A program made the position numbers and the translations under genes. Below, in pieces: positions 1 to 11,729 of a stretch of DNA of 64,000 nucleotides. The stretch comes from Anseranas semipalmata (Eukaryota; Chordata; Aves; Anseriformes; Anseranatidae). The notes beneath the pieces were generated by a model. It saw only the letters and a list, made by a program, of their open reading frames with translations, had not been told where the DNA came from and ran no database searches. The stretch covers positions 81,461 through 145,460 of the forward strand of contig VXAA01005170.1 in assembly GCA_013399115.1 (NCBI GenBank), in the 5' to 3' direction. Positions within the stretch are counted from its first letter, which is position 1. Each line of letters opens with the position of its first letter.

Positions 1-29
1 TTCCAACCTAAAGGATTCTGCGATTCATT
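1..29 (+). mobile_element. CR1 LINE 3' end, cut by window start
   Basis: TTCCAACCTAAAGGATTCTG followed by CGATTC is the last part of an avian CR1 3' untranslated region, sense strand. The rest of the copy lies before the window. Confidence 0.8.
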
Positions 30-2906
30 GTTGTGTTCTGAGCATTTTTCTTAACCATTGGTGAAGGAGCAATAAGATCTTTTTAGAAGATGATACAGGA
101 AAAGAGCAAACCCATATGACTTTATTTTTTTTTTTAATTACTTTTGTTTACAATTCTCTCTTTTGGAAAAGCAGGATGAAAGCCTTGGGAGAGGGGCTAT
201 GTTACCTACAGTTTTACTTCTGATAGAAGCTGCTTTGCTTGTGGTGCTACAGACTCTGCCCAGGGAAAGATGTGTTGGGAGAAGGTAAGATGTGGCAGGC
301 AAGAGGCAGCCTGAAGTTTGTGCTGCGCTGGAAAGACATGTACCGAGGAGCAAGCAGCCAAACCTGAGAGATGGAAGGAAGAACTTCCTAGAGATGAGAT
401 TCTTGAAGTCATTGAGTGACAAAGCCTAGCCTGCAAGCAAGAGCTAAACATTTGCCTAAAGCTGCAGCTATGGATCCCAGTACTTTTCTTTCAAGAAGAG
501 CGAGGCAGACCTGCTAAATAATTTATGAGCATGACAGTTTCACGAACCTTTGCAGCTCCCATTTAGAAAAGACTTTGAAAAGAAAGTCTGCACACACAGC
601 ATGCATTACTTTCGTTGAATAATTTACAGTGCATTGTGGTGTAAGGTTTTTTCCTTTTTATTCTATGAACTAAGCAAATTTCAGAAGCAATATTATATGA
701 TGAAATATATTCCTTTTGTTAGTCACAGCTGTTAGGTGTATCTTTATTTGCTCTCTTCCCTTATACCTTCCCTTATTGTAATGTTGCTGTGCTATGAACA
801 AAGGCAATATGATCAAGAGACTAAAGGGATCACAGAAGGATTTTCATTTCCTGGTTTATCAGGAAAATTGTATTGCTTATAAAAAATAATCCATTTATGC
901 TGTATTAAATGTGCCTTCCTGTTTCAGCCGGCAATACTGAGCACCAGCATGTCTGCAATCCAAAGTAATGGGGTGCAGAGACTAGATCTTGAGAGCATAC
1001 TCTACGTGGCATGCCTTACTGGTGGAACAGTACTACAGAAGCATGAGCAGAAATGCTGCCAACTTACACCCTAGTGCAAGCTACAAGCAAAGGCCAAGAG
1101 CTTTTCAGATTAGTGCATGCAATAAGGTCCCAGTTTAACAAGGAAATTCAGCACCTATCTATCTAAGCCTAAAGCCAAGGGGAAACTACCTTAGTTCTCC
1201 TTCCATTCTTCTCCAAAAGTTTGCTGAAACATTTTTTTTTATTATTATTACATTACACAGCACACTGAAAATTCTGTAAAACAAAATTTAAAGCTGCACG
1301 GTCAGGCACTCAAAAATTATCAAAAGAATGAAATAGGTAGTTATATGATGCTAATAAGAAATGGTTTAATAGGCTTCCTTGACAAACCTAGACTAAATGA
1401 AGGATTGCCTGTTGACTTCCTTCACATTTTACAACTGCAAATGTTCATAAAAAAACTAAATAACTTAGTAAAATGTAGACCAGTATGATATATTCTTTTT
1501 ATTTAGAACAATAAGAGTGAAGTAATTGTTACTCAAGATAAAGTTCAGCCCCAGCAAAAGAGCTGTTTACTTTTAAAACACAGTTGAATTATTTGAACTA
1601 CTGCAATGAACTACTAAACTTATAAGAGAAAAATTAGAGAGCTATGCCTGAGAAAGTTATACTGAAAATCGGACCAAAGCTAACAAAGACCAAACTTCAT
1701 ATCAAGTACATTTACTAAAATATATACTTGCATTTATTATTTAGCAGCTTAAATTATTTTAGTTTATTATGGAAAAGGCTGAAAGGAGTCTTGTCAGGTT
1801 TCATGAAGTTAATGATATCTTTAATAATTTGCTGAGAAATTAGATGATCAATTCAGAGAAATGTGCCTCAAGTACATTAAGCATAAAATACAAATGCAGT
1901 AACAATGATTGGGTGATGTTTATTCACTGATACACAACTAAACCAGGACCAGGCTGCTTGATGTCACACTTCTGTGGGAGAAAATGAACACAAATGGAAA
2001 ATGTCTGCCTAAGGGTTTAATTGATAGCACTGCTTCTGTAAGTTCGGGAGTACATCCTACAATGAAAAGCCTCTGTTTTAAAATAAAATAAATTAAGCAT
2101 AACCATGACATTGCTAAAGAGGCTGAAATAAGAGGAATGGTGACTGAGTTACAGGGTTTGGGCATAAAAAAAACACACAAAAAAAAACACATTGTTCAGT
2201 GCATGTGTGGTTACAGATAAATTTAAAGCAAAGAGAGAGGTAAATATTTCTTAATTGTCACAATATTGTTACCAGCTTCCTCATTTCAGAGAAATGGATG
2301 TAGTATGTTTTCCTCAGGCTACATCTGACTGCTTACCAAATATACCTCTGTATTGGCAGTGAGTGCTACAGTGGGAGAAAGAGCCTAGATGCTCCAGCTA
2401 ATTGCTCACATTGAATAATAGCTTACCCATGACTAGAACTATTTATTTCAGCAGAAGCACTGAAGATTTGGGAGCTATTCAGCCTGGGTAAGGATAAGAA
2501 GGGTCCTAAAGAGACGAGCAACACATTTATTGAGATTTTTCCTTAGAGATTTTTTTAAAGTAAAGAGTAAGGTGACTGCATTTTTATTCAAAAAGGTTTG
2601 TATTAAAACCTCAGATGTGGATCTTCAAGAGGGAATTTAAATGAAAAGCAGAGTGCCTGATGGAAAAAAAGTGATAGTTCCAGTCAGGGGTCTGATATAA
2701 AATAAGATACAATGAAAATAGAGGGAGAAATTACAGGTAATGCACTGAGAGTGAAGACAGAGGCAGTTAGAAATTACAGTAAAAATATAATCACAGTTTG
2801 TGGTGTGCTGTTATGGGAGAGGATTACAAGTCTGATCTCAAAGTGCACTTCAGCTCAGTTAATTTAGAAAAATAATGCAAAATCAGGGCAGTAAGCATGG
2901 CCATAT
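30..2906. other. Intron stretch without recognisable genes
   Basis: AT-rich DNA with short T and A runs, for example near 125 and 2165-2190. Bases 2455-2530 include GGAGCTATTCAGCCTGGG, which could be a very decayed CR1 sense fragment, but I would not annotate it firmly. I see nothing else. Confidence 0.6.
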
Positions 2907-2970
2907 TCATAGAATCATACAATGGTTTGGGTTGGAAGGGACATTTAAAGATCACCTAGTCCAACCCCCA
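2907..2970 (-). mobile_element. CR1 LINE 3' end fragment
   Basis: The start TCATAGAATCATACAATGG, then GGTTGGAAGGGAC and TAGTCCAACCCCC, is the reverse complement of the avian CR1 3' end. Only about 64 bases remain, so the copy is heavily 5'-truncated. Confidence 0.9.
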
Positions 2971-3346
2971 TTTCATTAAGAAAACCCATTCTTCCCTGTG
3001 GATTCATGTCTTCATATGCCCTTCTTTATTTCCAAATAGTGTACATTTCTTGAACATCTTTAGTGGACCTCACCATCTAATGCCTGGTTTAAAAAGAAAA
3101 ATTATTTTAAGTGAAGTTTCTGAGTTTCTTCACTTAGATGTTAGTAAGTGAAATTTCTGAGTTTATTAAAGACAATTTACCTCATCTCTTAATTCATAAA
3201 GCTTTCTTTGCTGGCCTTAGCCCTCATGGAATGGATTTCTATATTTGAACTGTGAACCAAAAGCCTCATATAGAATAGGTAGTGATATGAATCCATGAAG
3301 CATTCTGTAGGAAAAAAAAAGCTAGAAGATTTTTTTAAGAGAAAAC

Positions 3347-3404
3347 CTTCCCCCCCCTTCCCCTAGCCCCCCCCCCCCAAAAAAAAAAAAAAAAAAAAAA
3401 AAAA
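3347..3404. repeat. Poly-C / poly-A low-complexity tract
   Basis: A C-rich stretch leads into a run of 12 C (3367-3378) directly followed by 26 A (3379-3404). Run lengths in draft assembly are unreliable here. Confidence 0.9.
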
Positions 3405-3755
3405 GAAAATAAAGAAGCTAGAGCTCTAGAGTAGAAGGAGTGGGATCAAGGAATCTAAAACAAAAATCATTTTTATGCACCAATATATAGTATTAATGCA
3501 CATAGATTTCAGAATTACTTTAAATAACAAATATGCAGAACTCTTTTTTTTTTTCCTCTCTCTCCAAACTGTCACAGTGAAGATATGCTTAATGTGAGAA
3601 GACAGAAGATTCTGCCACCTTTTAAAACAAAGATGATATAGCCACAGTGGGGCAGTCAAGGACAACACATGTGATGTGCTTCTAGAATGCTTCCAAAAGT
3701 GCAAAGAACAGATCAAATATTTTAGATACCAACGGCAAAATCCCACAGTGCTTTG

Positions 3756-3797
3756 TCAGGCAAAACTCCTGTTGAAGTCAATGGGAGTTTTGCCTGA
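3756..3797. repeat. Ancient repeat core with perfect 14-bp inverted repeat
   Basis: Arms TCAGGCAAAACTCC (3756-3769) and GGAGTTTTGCCTGA (3784-3797) are exact reverse complements around a 14-base loop containing GAAGTCAATG. This wording (aggcaaaactcc...tcaatgggagttttgcc) is one I remember from interspersed repeats in turtles, crocodilians and birds. I cannot name the family. Confidence 0.7.
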
Positions 3798-4471
3798 ATA
3801 AGTACTGAGCAAAGACTATGCTGTTTGACCTAGATTTATCAGTCATACAAATCTAGGTCTAACATCTTTTTACAACAGACAACTACTGTGCCACAATATT
3901 CTTGCTCAAAGGACAACACTGCAACAATAAACTATGAATCAACCCCCATGTATCTAATGAAGGGAAGAATTCACAGGCAGGCAAGGAGCTGATGTCTTGA
4001 AAACCTGCCAAAGAGCAGGATTAAAAGAATAAGTTTACTATTTCAAATTTCTGGAAGTCTGATAAGTATAGGAAAAAGTAACAGTAAGGTTCCCAAGGGC
4101 CTTTGTGTAACTGAAAATAATTTGGCTTTCCTATTTGTAAGCAAACCAATTCATAAGCAAACAGGCAACAATGAATAATTTCTTTCTCTAGTTATTCTTC
4201 TGATTTAGGGCAGACTGCAATTTCTATGTGGTCAGCAGAAATTCCTCTAGTTGATTTCACTGGGGATTAATTTAGGTGAATAACTAGGTCATTCTTGTTC
4301 CTATGTTAACATTTCTATTACAGAAATATATAAGTAGATTAAGTTTAACATATGCATATATCTTGCCTCAAACTTCTTTCTGTTACTGCAGAATCCCGTT
4401 TACGTCAAGTTTGACATCATTTACAGGAGACTATATAGGTCTGCATGAAGCATTAGAAGTAGTACTGTGTT

Positions 4472-4982
4472 CCTCGAGTACTGTGTTCAGTTTTGGGCCC
4501 CTCACTACAGGAAGGACATCGAGGTGCTGGAGCGTGTCCAGAGAAGTGCAACAAAGCTGGTGAGGGGTCTGGAGATCAAGTCCTACGAGGAGCGGCTGAG
4601 GGAGCTGGGGTTGTTTAGCCTGGAGAAGACGAGGCTCAGGGGCGACCTGATCGCTCTCTACAGGTACCTGAAAGGAGGCTGTAGCGAGGTGGGGATTGCT
4701 CTCTTCTCCTATGTGTCAAGTGATAGGACGAGGGGGAATGGGCTGAAGTTGCGCCAGGGGAGGTTTAGGTTGGATATTAGGAAAGACTTCTTTACTGAAA
4801 GGGTTGTGAGGCATTGGAACAGGCTGCCCAGGGAAGTGGTCAAGTCACCATCCCTGGAGGTATTTAAAAGACGTTTGGATGGAGAGCTTGGAGACATGGT
4901 CTAGTGGAGGGCTTGTTAGTGTTAGGTCATAGGTTGGACTAGGTGATCTTGAAGGTCTCTTCCAACCAAAAGATTCTGTGAT
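4472..4982 (+). mobile_element. CR1 LINE, 3' part of ORF2 plus 3' UTR
   Basis: This is the end of the CR1 reverse-transcriptase protein and the 3' UTR, on the sense strand. The frame from 4467 to 4904 is open for 145 codons. It includes [41 protein letters not shown] and [11 protein letters not shown], all typical of the CR1 ORF2 C-terminus, and stops at TAG. The UTR ends GTTGGACTAGGTGATCTTG, then TTCCAACC and GATTCTGTGAT. The copy is 5'-truncated: the polymerase core and endonuclease are absent, so it cannot move by itself. The open frame suggests a fairly young copy. It is antisense to EPHA6. Confidence 0.93.
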
Positions 4983-6626
4983 AGTACCAATGTGAGCAGA
5001 AAAATTTAGAAGCATACGAGATGTATGATTTTGCCTTGCTTGTTCTAGCTGAAGTGAATATCAAAACCCTGACACTAATGACATTAGAATCAGAGATTTT
5101 ACTTGAAGGGAGGGGGGATGACAGTGAAACACAAGTACTGCACATCACCACACAAAAGCCAAAATCATACCAAGCTAAAACTCCACAGTTCCATATTTAG
5201 CTGGATCTATGCCTTGCAAGATTCTTTTAAGAGCAGTAGTTAAACAATGTGAAGACATTTCTTTTTTATTTGAGAGCTCTTTCATCATTAATGTATCCGA
5301 AACCCTCTGAACTGTGCAATATTACCCAGAGAAGCGAACAGCTGTAGTATTCAGCCAGATAATAGCTTGATACCATCTTCGTGAAATTAAACTTAAGATT
5401 TTTAAAGGGCAGGTCCTTGAAAGTGAAAAGCCTACAACCCCTATCAAGTGTCAGTATAAGACCTTGTAATTTTACAAAGTAAATGCTAAAACCCACAGTC
5501 CAAATTCAGCCAGCTCCAGGTTTCACCATCAGTATCATACATTTTGCTCCCTTTTGCAAGGATCTGTTAAATTTTCACATGAGAAACGAGGTGCTATAGG
5601 AAAAAGAACATACAACTGATCCTCTTTGATGAATACAGCCACAGAGAAGGTAACTCTTACTCCAGAAGGCCACAGCTCAGAAAGCAACTACGCTTTCTGT
5701 TTTCCTCAGATTGTTCTGCATCTGAACCTATTCTCCATATCCATTTTCATAAAGTTGTATAAATTAGACTTCAGCATCTCCATGACACTGATGCTTTTTT
5801 CCAGAAAAGCCTCTGCTACATCCTTTCTTTGTGGATGATTGTGTCTTAAGTAAATGTTAATTTATAACAATCAAAACATAAATAATACTCTCTTTTGCTT
5901 TCAGAAATATTAGCCTTCCTTTCCTCCTTTGTATCCCTGCAAGACCATTGCATCCTTCCCTCCATTTCTTGACTGGCTCCCTTTGGTGACATTGTTAACA
6001 CTAATTCTCATTCAAATGAAACAAACAAAAAAAACCATAACCTACAACAACAAAAAACCAGAACACAACAAAACAAGCAATTTCCTCTTCCACACCCAAA
6101 ATCCTTCCATAAGCAAAGGAAGAAAAGAACTCTGTTTTCCCCAGATCTGTCTTCGAGATTGGATGTCAATATTCCATGCTAAAAATCAATTAGGGCTAAG
6201 TCCTTGCAAAATTAACAGAAACTATTTTCTACGTTACCATTTCATTGCTCATGAAATAAGAACATAATCAGTGTCTCTGAAATTTTATTGCCTCTTTCTA
6301 ATTTGTTATAAATTGATAATCAAAAGTAACTAAAACACTCAGGAATAGCCAGTCACATACAAATACAGTGCGGGATAATTTCTCAGGAACTAGACTTAAA
6401 AACAGGAAAGACAGATGTGTTTGTCTTTTGGGTCTTTAGCATACAGGAATTCCCAGTTAAAAAAAAAGTCTACACCATGGTCTAGCAGTGCTGCCTACTA
6501 TTTTTGGTCTCTTATAGTGTCATAATTATTGCTCTCCAGTTGACCCAGTATGCCCATTGCAGAACAATGCAAGCAGAGGAAAATAAGGGATTGAGACAAA
6601 AACATAAGTGATCTCTTATAGCATCT
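4983..6626. other. Intron stretch without recognisable genes
   Basis: AT-rich sequence with only short chance ORFs. I see no repeat or conserved motif that I can name. Confidence 0.6.
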
Positions 6627-6786
6627 TTGCCCAGAGAGGTTGTGGGTGCCCCATCCCTGGAGGCATTCAAGGCCAGGCTGGATGTGGCGCTGGGCAGCCT
6701 GCTCTAGTAGTTGGCAACCCTGCCCAGAGCAGGGGGGTTGAAACTAGATGATCTTTAAGGTCCTTTTCAACCCAGGCCATTCTATG
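6627..6786 (+). mobile_element. CR1 LINE 3' end with apparent target-site duplication
   Basis: TTGCCCAGAGAGGTTGTGGG, then CCATCCCTGGAGGCATTCAA and AACTAGATGATCTTTAAGG, is CR1 3' sequence in sense orientation. It covers the last codons and UTR and ends CCATTCTATG. ATAGCATCT occurs directly before it (6618-6626) and directly after it (6787-6795), which looks like a 9-bp target duplication. Confidence 0.9.
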
Positions 6787-6795
6787 ATAGCATCT

Positions 6796-9700
6796 GAAGT
6801 CACAGTGTGAGACTCTGCTCAAGCTTCCTTCTCTGTGAACTCTGAAACATGCAATTGACTGTGCCTGAAAAACTGTTTTCAAGTAGCCAAGAATAACAGG
6901 GTCCCCCCCATTCCCCAATTAGTGTTATACGGGACTAGAGTAAGGAATTCATTTATTCATTTGATATACTCAAGGACATAATACAAAGGAATTACATCCT
7001 AGTGCAGAATATATCAAGATTTAATTATGAAGCTTCACAAAAACCCAGTGAAGCCAACTACGTCAAGTTTTCAACCTGTTTCAAATTTTCCAACCCAAAA
7101 GTGTTATATGGCTATATGGAGAGAAATTACTTATCACAGTTAATGTGGGTCATAAATTCACGTGAGGAACATTGCCACAAATGAAAACAAAAGTCATCCA
7201 GGTCTTGCTTCTTTCCACCTAACAACAGCTAAATTATGGAGTTGTAGATGAGCTGTTTGGCTCACTGGAGATGAATGATATTCTTTTACCATAAATTCCT
7301 TACCTGTTTTGGTACCTAAAGCACACAGTAAACAAATTTGGCTTCTTAACCTGTCTTTAAAAGGTACCAATAATTTTGAATGCAAAAAAGCCATATAACT
7401 AAGCTACATTATTTTTCAAAGCTTCTGGGAGGTTGTCCCGCTTGTTCTATGTATCAGAATGCTACTACCTCAGAGTAATTAGTGTCAGCTCACACACTAC
7501 TGAAAGCAACAGTTCTGACCTTAAGGAACCAAATTTAAACTAATTTAACAGGATATCAGGAGCTGTGCATGCCACTGTTAGATACTTTCCAATATAACAC
7601 ATTTAACACAGTAAAGGTATTTTGTGATACACTACATTATGGTCAATATTCTGAATATTAAAATACAAAGTAAATTGGTGCACTAGTAGCAATAGTCTAA
7701 GAAAACTGTTGTTCAGGTTTATATTCATTCACATAATTAGCAACAAAGCAAGAACTTTGGTTTTATGTTAGTATGCCTACATTTTTAGTCTTATGTGTCA
7801 ATGATATAGTTCTAAGTGAATAAGGGTACTGCTGAAAATGTATAAACATGAAGAACATACTTACAATAGCTCCTTCAATTACAGTTTGAAAATGGCAATT
7901 CTGATTAATAAATTAAAATTAAATATTTTAAAAGCATGCAATCAAGCTTCATATGCATGCTAGAACAGCTGTGTTTGAAGTTAGATTAATAGTCTGATAA
8001 TTGTTAGTTATTAAAAATATCTGTCAGCAGTACAGGGAATTAACAGTAGAATACTATGACTGCACATAGCATAGGTAGATAGCGCATGTAGCATATTATA
8101 TACTAGTATCCTACTTTATGGGACTTTTTCGCCAGAAGACCAGCTAGAAACGAGAAGAGTATTGCAAATGGACAGAGTTTTCCATGGTTCACAGATACAA
8201 CTGAAGAGATCAATAGCTTAGGAGCCTTTGTCAATTCTTTCTGAAAAGATTACCTGTAGCTTTTTGAGATTCATAGTCTTCATTTAACTGTTACTTTAGA
8301 AATTATTTCCAAATGCATTAGCTTTCCTCCACAACCTCCATCCTTGCACAGATATTTAAGATTTGCTTGGAGAAGTAGCATTGCCTATTAGCATGGGTTT
8401 AACATCACTAAGATTTGCATCTTACACAGAAGACAGTCTTTACTTTCATGATTGTGAGATAACGCTGGAAAAAATTAACCTTGTTTTGACTAGTGATATA
8501 ACCACATGTAAGAATGCTAATTTTCCCCAAACTAGCTTTCTAAACATTCTGCCAGTTAACTATACAATACCAACCATGGTGATGTTAAAACTAGCCAGTG
8601 CTTTGACACAGCTGATTAATAATTCTGCGTTCTAGGCTAGAGCAGAAATAAAACATTATTTTCTTCTTCAGCAATGGAAGGTATTATTTAAGCGCTGCAG
8701 GGAAACTGACACCATCTCTGCCTTCCCCAAAGTACTAATCAGGTCATTAGGTCACCAGAGGCAATGGCAATTATATTTCTGAGAATATTTGTTACATTTA
8801 AACATTTCAAAGTAAAAGCTGTCTGGAGAAAAAGAACACTTCGCAGTTTTTCGCAGATATTTAATGACAACTATTTAGAGATAAAACAGGCAATCAGCAG
8901 GCTATTAAACACCCCAAAGATCACTGTACCGTCACAAATTGCCATCTTTTGAAGAATGGCAGCTCCAGAGGCTCCCCAACTTATCCTTGTTTCCTTTTGA
9001 ATCAAGAACCTTTTTCTATTCTCACTTCTTTTTTCAATCCATACCAGGATTGGCTGAGCTGTGCTGTGACCAGTGATGCAGAAGGAACATTTACAGCATA
9101 ATGGGTCTGTTAAAGGAGTCTCTTCCTTTTGCATAGGTAGTATACTATAGAGCTGCTTCCTGGCTTTGGCTGGTTACATACTCTGAGAAACAGGTACATT
9201 CCAAAACCATTACGCAAGACAGTATCTCCTGGTAATGAAGTCTGAATTTCACAAAGAAAAGACAATTATATATTATGCAGTTAACCTTCAATGTAGAAAG
9301 TAGATTTATCTTTTTTTTTTTTTTTTTAAACATATACAGGACCCACGAGATCATATCAATCGTCCTCTAAAATTCTGTCATGAACCTGAGAATGAAATAA
9401 AAACTATAGTCCCCCCAAATCAGACCTATCCTTTGTCATCATGTGTTTCATTCAGTGCTTTCATGCTATCTGAATTAAAAAATAAAGCCAGATATCATTC
9501 CTCTAATGGTGTGTGAGAATTACAAAGCAAAATCAGGAACCCAACACTGCACGAAAAATATAACAAGGAAAAAAAAAGTCTTTTTTGCTTTTAAAGATAA
9601 ACTAGAGATAAATTTTATTTGGAAAGCTCAATTGTATCACTGCACTCTGAAGTCAGCTAACAAAACCTGAAGTAATTGAATTAAGACCCATTTTCAAATC

Positions 9701-10596
9701 AGCATCCTAAAACTCAAAGTCTAGCTGAAGAACCTAATTTAATCTTACCTATGTTGGCTTAGAAAATAACAGGCAAAAAGTTTTTCTATTTGCTTTTACT
9801 ATTGTTTGCTTTTGATTATGGCCAAACTATAGTAAAATTTCAGATGCATTTTTATAGGCTACTTTTTGACTAGCTCCATTCCGTGACCTTTTGTTGTATT
9901 AGCTGCTATTTAAGCCAATCATTAAGATCCACTCCAGTGCCTTTTCTTCCCTTTTTTTTTTTTTTTTGAAAAAGAGTTTTTGCATCAGTCATTTTATCTA
10001 CAAAAGTTACTTTGGCTAATTTTTATCACTATTTGCATTACTAAAATATTAAGCGATACTGCCTGCCTGCTTACCTTCTCTTACCCTTTTTGATCTCTGC
10101 AATGTTTTCCCCATAACAGTGGTTTCAGTTGCATTCAATATTCTGTATTAAGCCTCAGTAGTGCTACATAAGATGTTGGTAGTTCCTGCAGATTTATATG
10201 CTTGCCCTGGTTTGCCTGTTTTTACTGCTGTACACCCTTTCTTAAAATTATTCCTAGAGTCTTTCTGTCAGATTGTACTTCACTACTGCTTCTTTTTGGG
10301 TTGCGATTCCCACAGCCACATTTTCTTTTCTCTTTCAGTAACAAATGTATTTTGTAGAATTAAATTACTTAAAAGCAGTGATTTACTGAAAAATCTTGAG
10401 GCCAGGATGATTTATTTTGCATTGTTGCAGCATGTGGCACAGAATTTCACTGTGAACCCTCCATAGTCCCTTCTGTACAAGCTAGGCCACACCTTTCAGA
10501 AAAAAGCAGTCCTGATTCGAGGACTTCTACAAAGATATCCTCCACATCCATGAACATGTTTTATCGGTTAGAGTTACTCTTGCTGTTTGAAACAAG
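6796..10596. other. Intron stretch without recognisable genes
   Basis: AT-rich DNA with T runs at 9311-9328 and around 9950-9967. Small ORFs, up to 90 codons, have no recognisable domain. I see nothing else. Confidence 0.6.
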
Positions 10597-11037
10597 AATT
10601 GCCATAGTGAATCAAACACAAGATGCTCTAATCCTGTAGCCTGTGACAGTGGCCAATATCAGATGCTTCAGAGAAAGTAATGGAAGCTTGAAAATAATGC
10701 ACACTCTGCTACTTTGCACTTTCATACTTGTTTTCTTCCTGTCCTCTAATAGTCCTAGCCTGAAATACAAGGTTTCATATCCCTTTAAAACTGTTACTGA
10801 GTACAGTAACTGGATATTCTTTCCTATTCTTATTTTAAATCTTGTTGAAATCTTTGCCACAGAAAACCATTCAGGCCATCAACTCCATAGTTTAATCACA
10901 CAGTGCATAGTTATTTCCCATCTTTAAAATCCTTTGGAATTTCCCATCTTTTAACTTGACTGTACCTTTATATTTGTACTTTATGAAAAGTGAGTGTCCA
11001 TTTCGGACCTAGACCATTCATTTTTCAACATGGTGTC
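10597..11037 (-). mobile_element. Ancient CR1/L3-like LINE 3' region
   Basis: The order of segments matches, from memory, the antisense of the old amniote CR1/L3 3' region. GTGACAGTGGCCAATATCAG with ATGCTTCAGAG is followed by CATCAACTCCATAGTTTAAT, then a stretch ending in TTATGAAAAGTGAGTGTCC. Sense is therefore the minus strand, the same as EPHA6. It is too decayed to code. Family naming is provisional. Confidence 0.65.
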
Positions 11038-11168
11038 GTTCCAGTGATCATCTGAGCCAAATTTTTAGGCTAGATGTAAGGCTCACTGATGTGGATTCCT
11101 TTGATAACTCTGCAGTAGGCAATTAAACTTTCCTGTTAATCCTCTGTAATAGTGGCTGTTTCCAATAG

Positions 11169-11729
11169 GATTCTGTATTGGGTTTATGGGGCAAGGGTTT
11201 GGTAGCAGGGGGGCTGCAGGGGTGGCCTCTGTGAGCAGAGCCCAGCAGCTGCTCCTTGTCAGATCAGAGCCAGCTCCAGCCGGCTCCAAAAGGGACCCGC
11301 CGCTGACCAGAACTGAGGCCATGAGCAACATTGGTTGCACCTCTGTGAAAGCATAGTTAAGAAAGGGATATTCCATACCATATGACATCACATTTGGCAA
11401 TAAAAGCTGGGGAAGAAGAGGGGGCTCTTGTTATGAAAACATCTGCCCTCCTGAACAACCGCTACACATATTGAGGCCCTGCTTCCCAAGTTGTGGCCAA
11501 ACATCACTTACTGATGGGAAGTAGAGAATAATTGTTTTCTCTCTTTGCTTCCACATGGCCTTTGCTTGTTTTCTCTTCTCTTTAATTAAAATATCCCTAC
11601 TTTAACCCATGAGATATTTTTTCCTCCCCTTCCACCTTTTCTCCCACTCCCTCTTCCTTTGAGGAGTAGATGCAAGACAGCATTGTGGTGGAGTTTAGCT
11701 GCCCATCAGTGTGAAGCCACCACAGATTC
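11169..11729 (+). mobile_element. Solo LTR of an avian endogenous retrovirus (ERVL-like) with 5-bp target duplication
   Basis: The LTR runs from TGTATTGGGTTTATGGGGCA at 11174 to GAAGCCACCACA ending at 11724 (551 bp). It has TG...CA ends and GATTC on both sides (11169-11173 and 11725-11729). No gag, pol or env is adjacent, so it is a solo LTR left by recombination. A TATA-like AATAAAAGC starts near 11399, and TTTAACCCATGAG with a T/C-rich end marks the 3' part. Five-base duplications suit ERVL-type elements, but class is inferred. It sits antisense to EPHA6, as intronic LTRs usually do. Confidence 0.88.

Noticed and set aside
11083..11400. 105-codon minus ORF rich in Pro and Ala
   Set aside because: It is antisense to the LTR at 11174-11724 and has no domain.
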